Assembly (NCBI GenBank): GCA_002298335.1
Contig: DBNK01000022.1
Coordinates: 34,180-98,179 of the forward strand
Length of the DNA: 64,000 nt
Direction of reading: 5' to 3'
DNA from: Thalassolituus sp. UBA674
GTDB lineage: Bacteria > Pseudomonadota > Gammaproteobacteria > Pseudomonadales > Oceanobacteraceae
The notes below the pieces were generated by a model that did no database searches, was not told where the DNA came from, and was given only the letters and a program-made list of their open reading frames with translations. Made by a program: the position numbers and the translations under genes. Positions 25,333 through 34,102 of the stretch are shown one piece after another (within the stretch, counting starts at the first letter, position 1; every line of letters starts with the position of its first letter).

Positions 25333-26709
25333 TCAGCCGTAAATTCTGTCCGGTAGCCAGGTTGCCAGTTCCGGGAACGCCGCCAGCAGCCCCAGAACAA
25401 CCAGTTGGATCAGAATAAAGGGAACCACCCCTTTGTACAATCGCCCGGAGGTAAGTTCTTCCGGTGCCACACCACGCAGGTAAAAAAGTGAAAAGCCGAA
25501 CGGCGGCGTCAGGAAGGACGTCTGCAGGTTAATGGCGATCATGATTCCCAGCCACACCGGATCGACGCCCATGGCCAGCAGCACCGGGGCAACGATCGGC
25601 ACAACCACAAAGGTGATTTCAATAAAGTCGAGAATAAAGCCCAGCAGGAAAATCACCAGCATCACCACCAGCATGGCGGTAAAGACGCCGCCCGGCAGTC
25701 CCTCGAACACCGACTGAACCAGCTCTTCACCGCCAAAGCCGCGGAACACCAGCGAGAACAGCGCAGCACCGACAAAAATCAGGAACACCATACTGGTGAC
25801 TTTCAGCGTACTGTCCATGGTCTCTTTCAGACGTGACAGAGTCAGCTGACCATACAGGGCCGCCAGCACCAGTGCACCGGCCGCGCCCAGCCCGGCCGCT
25901 TCGGTCGGTGTGGCTTTACCGGTCAGAATCGCCCCCAGCACCAGCACAATCAGTAATAAAGGAGGCAGCAGACCTTTCAGCAGATCCAGCAGCAGAGCGG
26001 CAGACAGAGGTTCACGATCTGCAACCGCCGGGGCAGCCGCCGGACGGAACAATGCAACCAGACCGATATACAGGATGTAAGCGAGCACCAGCAGCAGACC
26101 CGGAATTACCGCCCCGACAAACAGATCGGCGACAGACACAGTCTCAGGCGCAAAGATGCCCATATCCAGCTGCGCCTTCTGGTAAGAGCTGGACAGCACC
26201 TCACCGAGAATAATCAGTGCCGTCGACGGTGGAATGATCTGCCCCAGGGTACCGGTTGCACAGATGGTGCCGCCCGCCAGTGCCGGGCTGTAGCCGTTCT
26301 TCAGCATGGTCGGCAGGGAGATCAGCCCCATGGTCACCACGGTGGCACCGACAATACCCGTGCTGGCAGCAAGCAGAGCTCCGACCAGCACCACCGCCAG
26401 GCTCAGACCGCCGCGTACCGGTCCGAATAAGAGACCGAGGCTGCGCAACAGCTGCTCAGCGATGCGCGACTTCTCCAGCATCACGCCCATGAACACAAAC
26501 AGGGGCACAGCAATCAGGATCTGATTGGTGAGGATACCGTACAGGCGGTTGGGCATGGCATGCAGGAAGGCGGGATCAAAGGTGCCGGTGAGCAGACCGA
26601 CTCCGGCAAACAGCAGGGAAACACCGCCCAGTGTGAACGCCACCGGGAAGCCCAGCATGAGCACAACACAGATAATCAGGAACAGGATCAGCGGCATCCA
26701 TTCAGCCAT
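25333..26709 (-). CDS. dctM: TRAP transporter large permease subunit (DctM)
   Basis: Inner-membrane ion-coupled transporter subunit with 12 or so hydrophobic helices, 458 residues. Family blocks are FPVAFTLGGVSLLFAGVG near 20, STGIVGATVVTMGLISLPTM near 115, GTICATGTLGQIIPPSTALII near 145 and NLQTSFLTPPFGFSLFYLRG near 400. It overlaps dctQ by 8 bases, so the two are one operon. No DctP substrate-binding gene lies in this window, so the substrate cannot be named. Location beside the purine locus hints at, but does not show, a role there. Confidence 0.93.
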   Translation of the reverse strand: MAEWMPLILFLIICVVLMLGFPVAFTLGGVSLLFAGVGLLTGTFDPAFLHAMPNRLYGILTNQILIAVPLFVFMGVMLEKSRIAEQLLRSLGLLFGPVRGGLSLAVVLVGALLAASTGIVGATVVTMGLISLPTMLKNGYSPALAGGTICATGTLGQIIPPSTALIILGEVLSSSYQKAQLDMGIFAPETVSVADLFVGAVIPGLLLVLAYILYIGLVALFRPAAAPAVADREPLSAALLLDLLKGLLPPLLLIVLVLGAILTGKATPTEAAGLGAAGALVLAALYGQLTLSRLKETMDSTLKVTSMVFLIFVGAALFSLVFRGFGGEELVQSVFEGLPGGVFTAMLVVMLVIFLLGFILDFIEITFVVVPIVAPVLLAMGVDPVWLGIMIAINLQTSFLTPPFGFSLFYLRGVAPEELTSGRLYKGVVPFILIQLVVLGLLAAFPELATWLPDRIYG

Positions 26710-27214
26710 GATGGCGCTCTCCCTCAGGATCTTTCACGAAGGTGCGCAGCAACTCCGCCAGCGCCTGCAGGATCACCAGCAGGGGCATCAGCAGAATCAG
26801 GCTTTTCAGCAGATAGACAAACGGCAGGCCGGAAGCTTCCTGGGATTTTTCGCCGATGGCCCAGGCGTTGCCGACATATTCCCAGCTCACCCAGAGCAGA
26901 AAAAAACACAGCGGCAGGACCAGCAGCAGAATGCCGCCACGGTCGACCAGTGCCTGCCCTCGGGGTGAGAAGGTGCGGTAGAAGATATCCACACGCACAT
27001 GGCCACCCTGCTGCCAGGTATACGCCGCACCCAGCATAAAGAGCGCCGCATGCAGGTACATCACACTTTCCTGCAGGGCAACAGAAGGCATAGAAAACAG
27101 ATAACGCAGGGCCACCACAGCACAGGTAGCAATCACCATAATCAATGCGAACCAACAGACCGTGTTGCCGGTCAGACGGGTCAATGTGTCGATAGTGCGG
27201 ATCAGCCGGTGCAT
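26702..27214 (-). CDS. dctQ: TRAP transporter small permease subunit (DctQ)
   Basis: Four-helix small subunit of a TRAP transporter. Hydrophobic segments are at VCWFALIMVIATCAVVALRY near 18, YLHAALFMLGAAYTWQQGG near 52, ILLLVLPLCFFLLWVSWEYV near 95 and SLILLMPLLVILQALAELLR near 137. The open frame extends to 27271, but ATG 27214 (MHRLIRTID) follows a strong AGGAGG and gives the family length of about 170 residues. It precedes and overlaps dctM. DctQ-DctM without an adjacent DctP suggests the binding protein lies elsewhere. Confidence 0.9.
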   Translation of the reverse strand: MHRLIRTIDTLTRLTGNTVCWFALIMVIATCAVVALRYLFSMPSVALQESVMYLHAALFMLGAAYTWQQGGHVRVDIFYRTFSPRGQALVDRGGILLLVLPLCFFLLWVSWEYVGNAWAIGEKSQEASGLPFVYLLKSLILLMPLLVILQALAELLRTFVKDPEGERHHG

Positions 27215-27299
27215 GGTGTCCTCCTGCAGGAGGCGCGGATTATAACGGCAGCTGTCGTGTGGGTCACCCACAGCCGGACCGTGAAGGCTGCAATATATC

Positions 27300-27345
27300 G
27301 GTCACATTAATGTAATATTTCAGCCGGTTGTCATATTTCTGTAAC
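27300..27345 (+). promoter_or_regulatory. Pho boxes upstream of pstS
   Basis: TTGTCAT-ATTT-CTGTAAC at 27328-27345 is a good match to the PhoB box (two CTGTCAT-like 7-mers with a 4-base AT spacer). A second candidate, GGTCACA-TTAA-TGTAATA at 27300-27317, lies upstream. The start of pstS is about 70 bases beyond, as expected for PhoB activation at low phosphate. Confidence 0.75.
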
Positions 27346-27416
27346 ATACCGGACCAATAATGAGCCCAACTCAGGCGAGCAATGTTGCAAGCCTGTCTGA
27401 TCAACAAGGTGTTCCT

Positions 27417-28460
27417 ATGAAAAAAGTACTTCTTACCGGTGCCGCTCTGCTGGCTTCTGTGACAGGCATGAATGCTCACGCTGAGCGTGATTACATCAGC
27501 ATTGTTGGCTCATCCACTGTCTATCCTTTCTCAACTGTTGTGGCCGAGCGTTTTGGTAAGTCGACCAATTTCCCGACACCGAAAGTTGAATCCACCGGTT
27601 CCGGCGGCGGTATGAAGCTGTTCTGTCAGGGTGTGGGCGAATCCACTCCGGACATCACCAACTCCTCCCGCGCGATCAAATCGTCTGAAATCGCACTCTG
27701 TGCTGAAAACGGCGTGAAAGACATCGTTGAAGTCATGGTCGGTTACGACGGTATCGTTCTGGCCGGCAGCAACGAAGCACCTAAGTACGAACTGACCCGT
27801 AAGGACATCTTCCTGGCGCTGGCCAAGATGGTTCCGAACACCGACGGCACTGATACCCTGATCGAAAACCCGTACAAAACCTGGAAAGACGTTAACCCGA
27901 CCCTGCCAGCCAAGAAGATCGAAGTTCTGGGCCCACCGCCAACGTCCGGTACCCGTGATGCCTTCGTTGAACTGGCGATGGAAGGTGGCTGTAAGAAATT
28001 CCCGTTCATTGCGGCCATGAAAGATGCTGACAAGAACAAGTTCAAAGCCGTATGTCACGGTCTGCGTGAAGACGGTGGTTACATCGAAGCCGGTGAAAAC
28101 GACAACCTGATCGTGCAGAAACTGGTTGCTAACCCGGATGCCATCGGTATCTTCGGTTACAGCTTCCTGGAGCAGAACGAAGACAAAGTTCACGGTTCTG
28201 TAGTTGAAGGTCAGGAGCCGACATTTGACGCCATCTCCGATGGTTCATACCCTGTCAGCCGTTCTCTGTACTTCTACGTGAAAAAAGCCCACATCGGTGT
28301 GATTCCGGGTATCAAAGAGTACCTGGCTGAATTCACCTCTGAGAAGGCGATGGGTGAAGACGGTTATCTGGCAGACAAGGGCATGATCCCGATGACAGAC
28401 GCCGAATACAAAAAAGTGGTTGATACTGTCGCGAATCTGAAGACAATCTCAGCCCAGTAA
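27417..28460 (+). CDS. pstS: phosphate ABC transporter substrate-binding protein
   Basis: Periplasmic phosphate-binding protein. The signal peptide (KKVLLTGAALLASVTGMNAHA) is followed by ISIVGSSTVYPFSTVVAERF, TGSGGGMKLFCQG and PPPTSGTRDAFVELAM, which carry the phosphate-coordinating Ser/Thr/Asp/Arg residues of PstS. ATG 27417 after AAGGTG gives the proper signal peptide; the open frame begins at 27360. At 347 residues this is the longer PstS type seen in marine gammaproteobacteria. It is followed by a strong terminator that probably lets part of the transcripts stop before pstC. Confidence 0.95.
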   Translation: MKKVLLTGAALLASVTGMNAHAERDYISIVGSSTVYPFSTVVAERFGKSTNFPTPKVESTGSGGGMKLFCQGVGESTPDITNSSRAIKSSEIALCAENGVKDIVEVMVGYDGIVLAGSNEAPKYELTRKDIFLALAKMVPNTDGTDTLIENPYKTWKDVNPTLPAKKIEVLGPPPTSGTRDAFVELAMEGGCKKFPFIAAMKDADKNKFKAVCHGLREDGGYIEAGENDNLIVQKLVANPDAIGIFGYSFLEQNEDKVHGSVVEGQEPTFDAISDGSYPVSRSLYFYVKKAHIGVIPGIKEYLAEFTSEKAMGEDGYLADKGMIPMTDAEYKKVVDTVANLKTISAQ

Positions 28461-28484
28461 ACAAGAGTCCCCTGCGGATTTATC

Positions 28485-28512
28485 AAAGGCCGGTGTTTAT
28501 GCACCGGCCTTT
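28485..28512 (+). terminator. hairpin terminator/attenuator between pstS and pstC
   Basis: Perfect 11-bp stem AAAGGCCGGTG/CACCGGCCTTT with a 6-base loop, 24 bases after pstS. Such hairpins make pstS more abundant than the downstream permease genes. Confidence 0.8.
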
Positions 28513-28546
28513 GCCTGTATTCAAACCACTAAACTGACGACCCGAC

Positions 28547-29923
28547 ATGACCTACAGTACATTGTTGATCGCGGTGTTGATTGCCCTGGGAGGAGCGTAT
28601 CTTCTCGGCCGCAACCGGGCCCGGACACTCAGCAGCCAGGGCATCAAGATGCACTCTCTGGCCACGCATTACGGCGCCCTCGTCGCTCTCTGGACCACAC
28701 TCCCTCCCCTGTTGATTCTGTTGTTATGGGCACTGCTGGAACCCCGTGTCATTGATCTGATCCTCACTGCACAGCTGCCGGACAGCATCCGTGCCGGTGG
28801 CGAAGCGGAAATCCGTCTGGCGCTGTCCAAGGTTTATAACCTCGCCAATGACAGTGATCTGATGGGTCAACAGGGCCTGCTCGGCCCCGTGGCAGAGCAT
28901 CTGCAGGCGCTGCAGGCGCGTGTGACTCTGTTGCGTGGCGGTGTGATCATGTCATTGCTGCTGCTCGGCGGTGCTCTGACCTGGCGTCGTATTCAGCCGG
29001 ACCTGCGTGCCCGCAGTGAAGTGGAAGGCATCGTCCGTATTCTGCTGTTTGCCAGCTCAGCCATCGCGGTTCTGACCACCCTTGGTATTCTCGCCAGCGT
29101 GCTGTTTGAATCCATCCTCTTCTTCCAGAAGGTACCAGTCACCGAATTCCTGTTCGGTACCAGCTGGTCACCCCAGGTTGCCCTGCGTGCCGACCAGTCC
29201 GGTTCCTCCGGCAGCTTTGGTGCCGTCCCATTGTTCACAGGCACCCTGCTGATTTCTGCCATCGCCATGGCCATTGCCGTACCTGTGGGCCTGATGGCCG
29301 CTATTTATCTGTCTGAATACGCCACTCCGCGCGTACGTCAGCTGGCCAAGCCGGCTCTGGAAGTTCTGGCTGGTATTCCGACGGTGGTTTACGGCTTCTT
29401 CGCCGCTCTGACCGTGGCGCCGGTGATCCGGGGCCTTGGTGAATCCATGGGCCTGGAAGTGTCTTCTGAAAGTGCTCTGGCAGCCGGTCTGGTGATGGGC
29501 ATCATGATCATTCCGTTTGTGTCGTCGCTGTCAGACGACGTCATCAACGCCGTACCTCAGTCCCTGCGCGACGGCAGCTATGGTCTGGGTGCAACCCGCA
29601 GTGAGACCATCCGTCAGGTGGTGATTCCGGCGGCCCTGCCGGGTATCGTTGGTGCCGTGATGCTGGCCGTATCCCGTGCCATTGGTGAAACCATGATCGT
29701 GGCCATGGCCGCTGGTCTGGCCGCCAACCTCACGGCTAACCCGCTCGACAGTGTCACCACGGTGACCGTACAGATTGTGACTCTGCTGGTCGGCGACCAG
29801 GAGTTCGATTCCCCGAAAACACTGGCAGCCTTCGCCCTTGGTCTGGTCCTGTTTGTTGTGACCCTGGCGCTGAACTACGTTGCACTGAAAATCGTCCAGA
29901 AATACCGGGAGCAGTATGACTGA
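28547..29923 (+). CDS. pstC: phosphate ABC transporter permease PstC
   Basis: Inner-membrane permease, 458 residues, longer than the roughly 320 of E. coli PstC. An N-terminal extension (residues 1-150) has its own helices (LIAVLIALGGAYLLG, LVALWTTLPPLLILLLWALL) and a periplasmic part. The core has the ABC permease domain with GTLLISAIAMAIAVPVGLMAA and the EAA-type loop RDGSYGLGATRSETIRQVVI near 343. It overlaps pstA by 8 bases. Confidence 0.94.
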   Translation: MTYSTLLIAVLIALGGAYLLGRNRARTLSSQGIKMHSLATHYGALVALWTTLPPLLILLLWALLEPRVIDLILTAQLPDSIRAGGEAEIRLALSKVYNLANDSDLMGQQGLLGPVAEHLQALQARVTLLRGGVIMSLLLLGGALTWRRIQPDLRARSEVEGIVRILLFASSAIAVLTTLGILASVLFESILFFQKVPVTEFLFGTSWSPQVALRADQSGSSGSFGAVPLFTGTLLISAIAMAIAVPVGLMAAIYLSEYATPRVRQLAKPALEVLAGIPTVVYGFFAALTVAPVIRGLGESMGLEVSSESALAAGLVMGIMIIPFVSSLSDDVINAVPQSLRDGSYGLGATRSETIRQVVIPAALPGIVGAVMLAVSRAIGETMIVAMAAGLAANLTANPLDSVTTVTVQIVTLLVGDQEFDSPKTLAAFALGLVLFVVTLALNYVALKIVQKYREQYD

Positions 29924-31196
29924 TTCAGCTATGAGTACCCGTGCTAAAGTCGAAAAAAGCATGAAGAAACGCCGTGCGGCGGAATCCCGTTTCCGGACGT
30001 ATGGCCTGCTCTCTGTACTGTTTGGCGTACTGTGTCTGGTGGTGTTGTTCGGAAATATTTTTTCCAAGGGCTTCTCTGCCTTCAGCCAGACGGTACTGAC
30101 CACCACCATTCATCTGGATACGGACTATCTGGGCGTGACCGCCACTTCTGATCCGCAGGAGCTGCGTAATGCCGATTACGAAGGTCTGATCAAGCAGTAC
30201 CTGAAAGATACCTATGAGCCCTCCGGGCGTCGTGAGCGCCGCGACCTTTACGGTATGGTCTCTGTTGGTGCTGCATGGCAGCTGCAGGATATGGTGTTGG
30301 AAAACCCGTCACTGCTCGGGCAGACCATCCATATCAATATGACCATGGACGACGATGTCGACCAGTGGTTCAAGCATGACCGTGGCACTGCCAACGAGGC
30401 TCTGCGCTTCAGTGAACAGCAGCTGGTCTGGCTGCATGACTGGGTGGATTCCGGTGCCCTGCACGGCCGCTTCAACACCATCTTTTTCACCAACGGTGAT
30501 TCCCGTGAGCCAGAACTGGCGGGTATCCGCGGTGCCATTACCGGTACCTTCCTGACCCTGCTGGTCACCTTCCTGTTGTCATTCCCTATCGGTGTGTCAG
30601 CGGCGATTTATCTGGAAGAGTTTGCCCCGAAAAACCGCCTGACTGAGATTGTTGAAATCAACATCAACAACCTGGCCGCAGTACCGTCCATCACCTTCGG
30701 TCTGCTCGGCCTGGCGATCTTCATCAATATCTTTGGTGTATCGCGCTCAACACCTCTGGTCGGTGGTCTGGTGCTGACCCTGATGACCCTGCCGACCATC
30801 ATTATTTCCGGCCGTGCGGCCATCAAAGCGGTGCCGCCATCCATCCGTGAAGCGGCTCTGGGCCTGGGGGCGTCGAAAATGCAGGTGGTTTTCCACCATG
30901 TGCTGCCGCTGGCACTGCCCGGCATGCTCACCGGTACCATCATTGGTATGGCCCAGGCGCTGGGTGAAACCGCACCGCTGCTGATGATTGGTATGATCGC
31001 CTTTGTGGTGGATGTACCCGGATTTATTAATGATCCGTCCACCGTACTGCCGGTACAGATTTTCCTCTGGTCCGACAGCCCCGAGCGGGCGTTCACCGAA
31101 CGGACATCAGGTGCCATTATGGTATTGCTGGGCTTCCTGATTCTGATGAACACCGCCGCTGTGATGCTGCGCCGCCGTCTTGAGCGCCGCTGGTAA
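29916..31196 (+). CDS. pstA: phosphate ABC transporter permease PstA
   Basis: Second permease of the Pst transporter, 426 residues, again with an extended N-terminal part. There is one helix near 28-48 (YGLLSVLFGVLCLVVLFGN) and then a periplasmic insert of about 150 residues before the ABC permease domain. The core has GAITGTFLTLLVTFLLSFPI near 208 and the EAA-type loop PPSIREAALGLGASKMQVVF near 308. The extensions of PstC and PstA probably pack together in the periplasm. It overlaps pstC by 8 bases and pstB follows after 38 bases. Confidence 0.94.
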   Translation: MTDSAMSTRAKVEKSMKKRRAAESRFRTYGLLSVLFGVLCLVVLFGNIFSKGFSAFSQTVLTTTIHLDTDYLGVTATSDPQELRNADYEGLIKQYLKDTYEPSGRRERRDLYGMVSVGAAWQLQDMVLENPSLLGQTIHINMTMDDDVDQWFKHDRGTANEALRFSEQQLVWLHDWVDSGALHGRFNTIFFTNGDSREPELAGIRGAITGTFLTLLVTFLLSFPIGVSAAIYLEEFAPKNRLTEIVEININNLAAVPSITFGLLGLAIFINIFGVSRSTPLVGGLVLTLMTLPTIIISGRAAIKAVPPSIREAALGLGASKMQVVFHHVLPLALPGMLTGTIIGMAQALGETAPLLMIGMIAFVVDVPGFINDPSTVLPVQIFLWSDSPERAFTERTSGAIMVLLGFLILMNTAAVMLRRRLERRW

Positions 31197-31234
31197 CAGA
31201 CTGACTGAATTTTTGAGATTTCCGGATTACTGCT

Positions 31235-32038
31235 ATGAGTATTATTGAAAACCACGAAACGGTCGGAACCCCCTTCTGTTCCAATCCGAAGCTGAGCGCC
31301 CGCGATGTCGGCGTGTTCTACGGGGATAAACAGGCCATTTTTGATGTCAGTTTAGATATCGGATCCAACGAAGTGATCGCGCTGATTGGTCCTTCCGGCT
31401 GTGGTAAGTCGACCTTTCTGCGCTCGTTAAACCGCATGAACGACACCATTGATATCTGCCGCGTGACCGGTGAGATTCTGTTGGACGGCGAAAATATTTA
31501 CGACCCGAAAGTCGATGTGGTGCCATTACGGGCCACTGTCGGTATGGTGTTCCAGAAGCCGAACCCCTTCCCGAAATCGATTTACGACAATATTTCTTAT
31601 GGCCCGCGCATTCACGGACTCGCGTCTTCGCGCGTAGATCTGGACGAAATAGTTGAGCGCAGCCTGCAACGTGCCGGGCTGTGGACGGAAGTAAAAGACC
31701 GTCTGCACTCACCGGGTACCGGACTGTCCGGCGGTCAGCAGCAACGTCTGTGTATTGCCCGTACCATTGCCGTTGAACCTGAAGTAATTCTGATGGATGA
31801 ACCCTGTTCTGCGCTGGATCCGATTGCAACTGCTAAAATTGAAGAACTGATAGACGAACTGCGTGAAAACTACACCATCGCAATCGTTACCCATTCGATG
31901 CAACAGGCGGCCCGTGTGTCCCAGAGAACCGCATATTTTCATCTGGGCCAGCTGATCGAGGTCAACAATACTGATATGGTATTCACGACGCCTGAGCACC
32001 AGCTGACTGAAGCTTATATCACTGGGCGCTTCGGCTGA
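31235..32038 (+). CDS. pstB: phosphate ABC transporter ATPase PstB
   Basis: ATPase subunit powering Pst phosphate import and linked through PhoU to PhoR signalling. 267 residues with Walker A GPSGCGKST near 54, Q-loop MVFQKPNPFP, ABC signature LSGGQQQRL near 169, Walker B VILMDEPCSALDP and switch His in VTHSMQQA. The NRMND and PNPFPKSI motifs are characteristic of PstB among ABC ATPases. It follows pstA and precedes phoU by 17 bases. Confidence 0.97.
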   Translation: MSIIENHETVGTPFCSNPKLSARDVGVFYGDKQAIFDVSLDIGSNEVIALIGPSGCGKSTFLRSLNRMNDTIDICRVTGEILLDGENIYDPKVDVVPLRATVGMVFQKPNPFPKSIYDNISYGPRIHGLASSRVDLDEIVERSLQRAGLWTEVKDRLHSPGTGLSGGQQQRLCIARTIAVEPEVILMDEPCSALDPIATAKIEELIDELRENYTIAIVTHSMQQAARVSQRTAYFHLGQLIEVNNTDMVFTTPEHQLTEAYITGRFG

Positions 32039-32055
32039 TACCTGAGGAGTAAGGC

Positions 32056-32772
32056 ATGGAAATGAATTTTGATCAGCACATTTCAGGTCAGTTTAATGCG
32101 GACCTGGAAGCCATCCGCAACCATATGATGAGCATGGGTGGTCTGGTCGAGCGCCAGGTATCCCAGGCCGTGAAAGCCATCTGTACCGGCGATACCAACC
32201 TTGCCGACGAAGTCATCCGCCGTGAAGACGAAGTGGATAAGGCGGAAGTCACCATTGATCACGAATGTACCCAGATTCTGGTGCGTCGTCAGCCGGCGGC
32301 GTCGGATCTGCGTATGGTTCTGGCGGTGTCCCGCGTGGTGCGTGATCTCGAGCGCATCGGTGATGAGGCCTCCAAGATTGCCATCCATACTCTGGAAGTC
32401 ACGGATGTGAGCAACTCACACATCTGCCAGCAGTCTGTGCGTTATATGGGCGAGGAAGTCATCAAGATGATCTCCGGCGCTCTGGATGCCTTTGCCCGTC
32501 ACGACATTCATGGTGCCATCGACGTGGTACGTAACGACAAGCTGGTTGACCGTCAGTACGCCTCGGCCCTGCGTGAACTCATCACTTACATGATGGAAGA
32601 CCCACGCTCCATTGGTCAGGCGATCAACATCGTCTGGATTCTGCGCGCCATCGAGCGTATCGGTGACCACGCCCGTAATATCTCTGAGCAGGTGATTTAT
32701 CTGGTCAGCGGTCACGATGTGCGTCACAGCACCCTGACCGAAATTGAAGAAGCCGCTCAGCAGGAAGAATAA
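32056..32772 (+). CDS. phoU: phosphate signalling regulator PhoU
   Basis: Cytoplasmic protein made of two three-helix bundles that links Pst transporter state to PhoR and represses the Pho response in phosphate excess. 238 residues; the two PhoU domains show the paired metal-site motifs VVRDLERIGDEASKIA near 95 and ILRAIERIGDHARNISE near 196. Start ATG 32056 has GAGGAG upstream. It is the last gene of the pst operon and is followed by a GC-rich stem. Confidence 0.96.
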   Translation: MEMNFDQHISGQFNADLEAIRNHMMSMGGLVERQVSQAVKAICTGDTNLADEVIRREDEVDKAEVTIDHECTQILVRRQPAASDLRMVLAVSRVVRDLERIGDEASKIAIHTLEVTDVSNSHICQQSVRYMGEEVIKMISGALDAFARHDIHGAIDVVRNDKLVDRQYASALRELITYMMEDPRSIGQAINIVWILRAIERIGDHARNISEQVIYLVSGHDVRHSTLTEIEEAAQQEE

Positions 32773-32783
32773 TTCCTGCCGCC

Positions 32784-32815
32784 GCCTCCGGTTCCGTCCC
32801 TGCGGTTCCGGAGGC
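32784..32815 (+). terminator. GC-rich stem after phoU
   Basis: GCCTCCGG/CCGGAGGC inverted repeat with a 16-base loop just after phoU; no good T-run, so a weak or Rho-assisted end of the pst operon. Confidence 0.45.
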
Positions 32816-32995
32816 CCGGCTTTCCCGCGCTGCTCCCCGCTCATTCTTCATCTCACTTTCAGAATTCAGTGCTAACCTTGCTGTAGTCCACCGGATGGAT
32901 ACGGCGCTCCTGCCCAGCTGACGCTGAAGAGGCTGATATCCGCCCTCCGGCGGTGACCCATAAAAATTTCAGTTTTATGACGGAAATAAGCTCGT

Positions 32996-33035
32996 GTGTA
33001 ATATTTCTGTCACATTACGGAAACATAATCGTCAC
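32996..33035 (+). promoter_or_regulatory. array of four PhoB half-sites upstream of the porin gene
   Basis: Four 7-mers at an exact 11-base period: GTGTAAT (32996), CTGTCAC (33007), CGGAAAC (33018) and TCGTCAC (33029), separated by AT-rich tetramers. This is a tandem Pho box and predicts PhoB-dependent expression of the porin that starts at 33118. The rest of the 345-base gap after phoU holds only the GC-rich stem. Confidence 0.75.
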
Positions 33036-33117
33036 CGTTCTGAAAGATTACTTTAATCTTTCAACCGGACCGGAAGCGTACCCTGCCGGGTGTGACCGCT
33101 CATAACAATCAGATTGA

Positions 33118-34041
33118 ATGAACACGATGAAAAAAACAGTACTGTCTCTGGCCCTTGCCACTGTTGCCGCGTCTGCTCAGGCAGAAACCGTTGAAATTGA
33201 ACTGCCGGAATTTTACGGCAAAATTAATCTGACCCAGGAGTTCGTCCAACAGGAAGATGCCGGAAGCTACAGCCAGCTGAACTCCAATGCATCACGCCTG
33301 GGCCTGAAAGGTAAAACTGCCATCAACGACCAGCTGACTGCCATTTACCAGGCCGAATATGAAATCGATGTTGATGGTGATGGCGACGTGTTCAAACAGC
33401 GTAACACCTTCCTCGGTGTGAAAGGCAGCTACGGTCTGGTTCAGGCCGGTGTGTTTGATACCGCACTGAAAGCCTCACAGGGTAAAGTTGACCTGTTCAA
33501 TGACCTGCCAGGTGACATCAAGAACGTTCTGACTCACAGCGAAAACCGTGAAGCCAATGCCGTGCGTTACGAATCCCCCAGCCTGAGCGGCCTGGTCGTG
33601 ACTCTGGATCACATCAACGCTGAAGAAGAAGACGTCAACAACGGCCTGTCTGCGTCTCTGGTGTATACCCGTGACGGCATTTATGTCGCCTATGCGTACG
33701 ACACTGACGTGGAAGGTGAAGGCATCAAGGTTCAGCGCGTGACCGGCCAGCTGAAAACGTCTTTTGCCACATTCGGCGCACTGTGGGAAACCGAAGATGA
33801 CAATGGTGACAGCAACGATGGCATGCTGTTCTCAGTATCTGTTCCTGTGAGCGTGGTGGCCGTCAACGCTCAGTACATTGCCTCTGACATCAAAGACGAA
33901 GGCGGCACTCAGTACAGCCTGGGAGCGGAATACAAGCTGAGCAAGAAAGCCAAGACCTTCATCTTCGCCAGCTCTTCTGAGACTGACGAAGACAGCTCAG
34001 GTATGGATGTGTACGGCGCCGGTATGGAACTCAAATTCTGA
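33118..34041 (+). CDS. outer-membrane porin, predicted phosphate-starvation inducible
   Basis: Gram-negative general porin family, 307 residues. The signal peptide (KKTVLSLALATVAASAQA) is followed by a beta-rich mature part: FYGKINLTQEFV, SRLGLKGKTAINDQLTAIYQ, RNTFLGVKGSYGLVQAGVFDTALK (loop 3 region), and C-terminal MELKF ending in phenylalanine. An acidic DVDGDGD motif near residue 82 resembles a calcium loop. The tandem Pho boxes upstream and the location directly after pst-phoU suggest a role in phosphate or anion entry, like PhoE/OprP, but it is not an OprP homolog by sequence feel. Confidence 0.88.
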   Translation: MNTMKKTVLSLALATVAASAQAETVEIELPEFYGKINLTQEFVQQEDAGSYSQLNSNASRLGLKGKTAINDQLTAIYQAEYEIDVDGDGDVFKQRNTFLGVKGSYGLVQAGVFDTALKASQGKVDLFNDLPGDIKNVLTHSENREANAVRYESPSLSGLVVTLDHINAEEEDVNNGLSASLVYTRDGIYVAYAYDTDVEGEGIKVQRVTGQLKTSFATFGALWETEDDNGDSNDGMLFSVSVPVSVVAVNAQYIASDIKDEGGTQYSLGAEYKLSKKAKTFIFASSSETDEDSSGMDVYGAGMELKF

Positions 34042-34102
34042 TTCCAGCCTTGCCTGAGGACGCTGCTGGCGCACGCGCCAGCAGCTCTGCCTGACGACCC
34101 GC

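Noticed and set aside
25333..27214. Assigning the TRAP transporter to purine uptake
   Set aside because: Only proximity supports it; no binding protein and no RutR-like site precede it.
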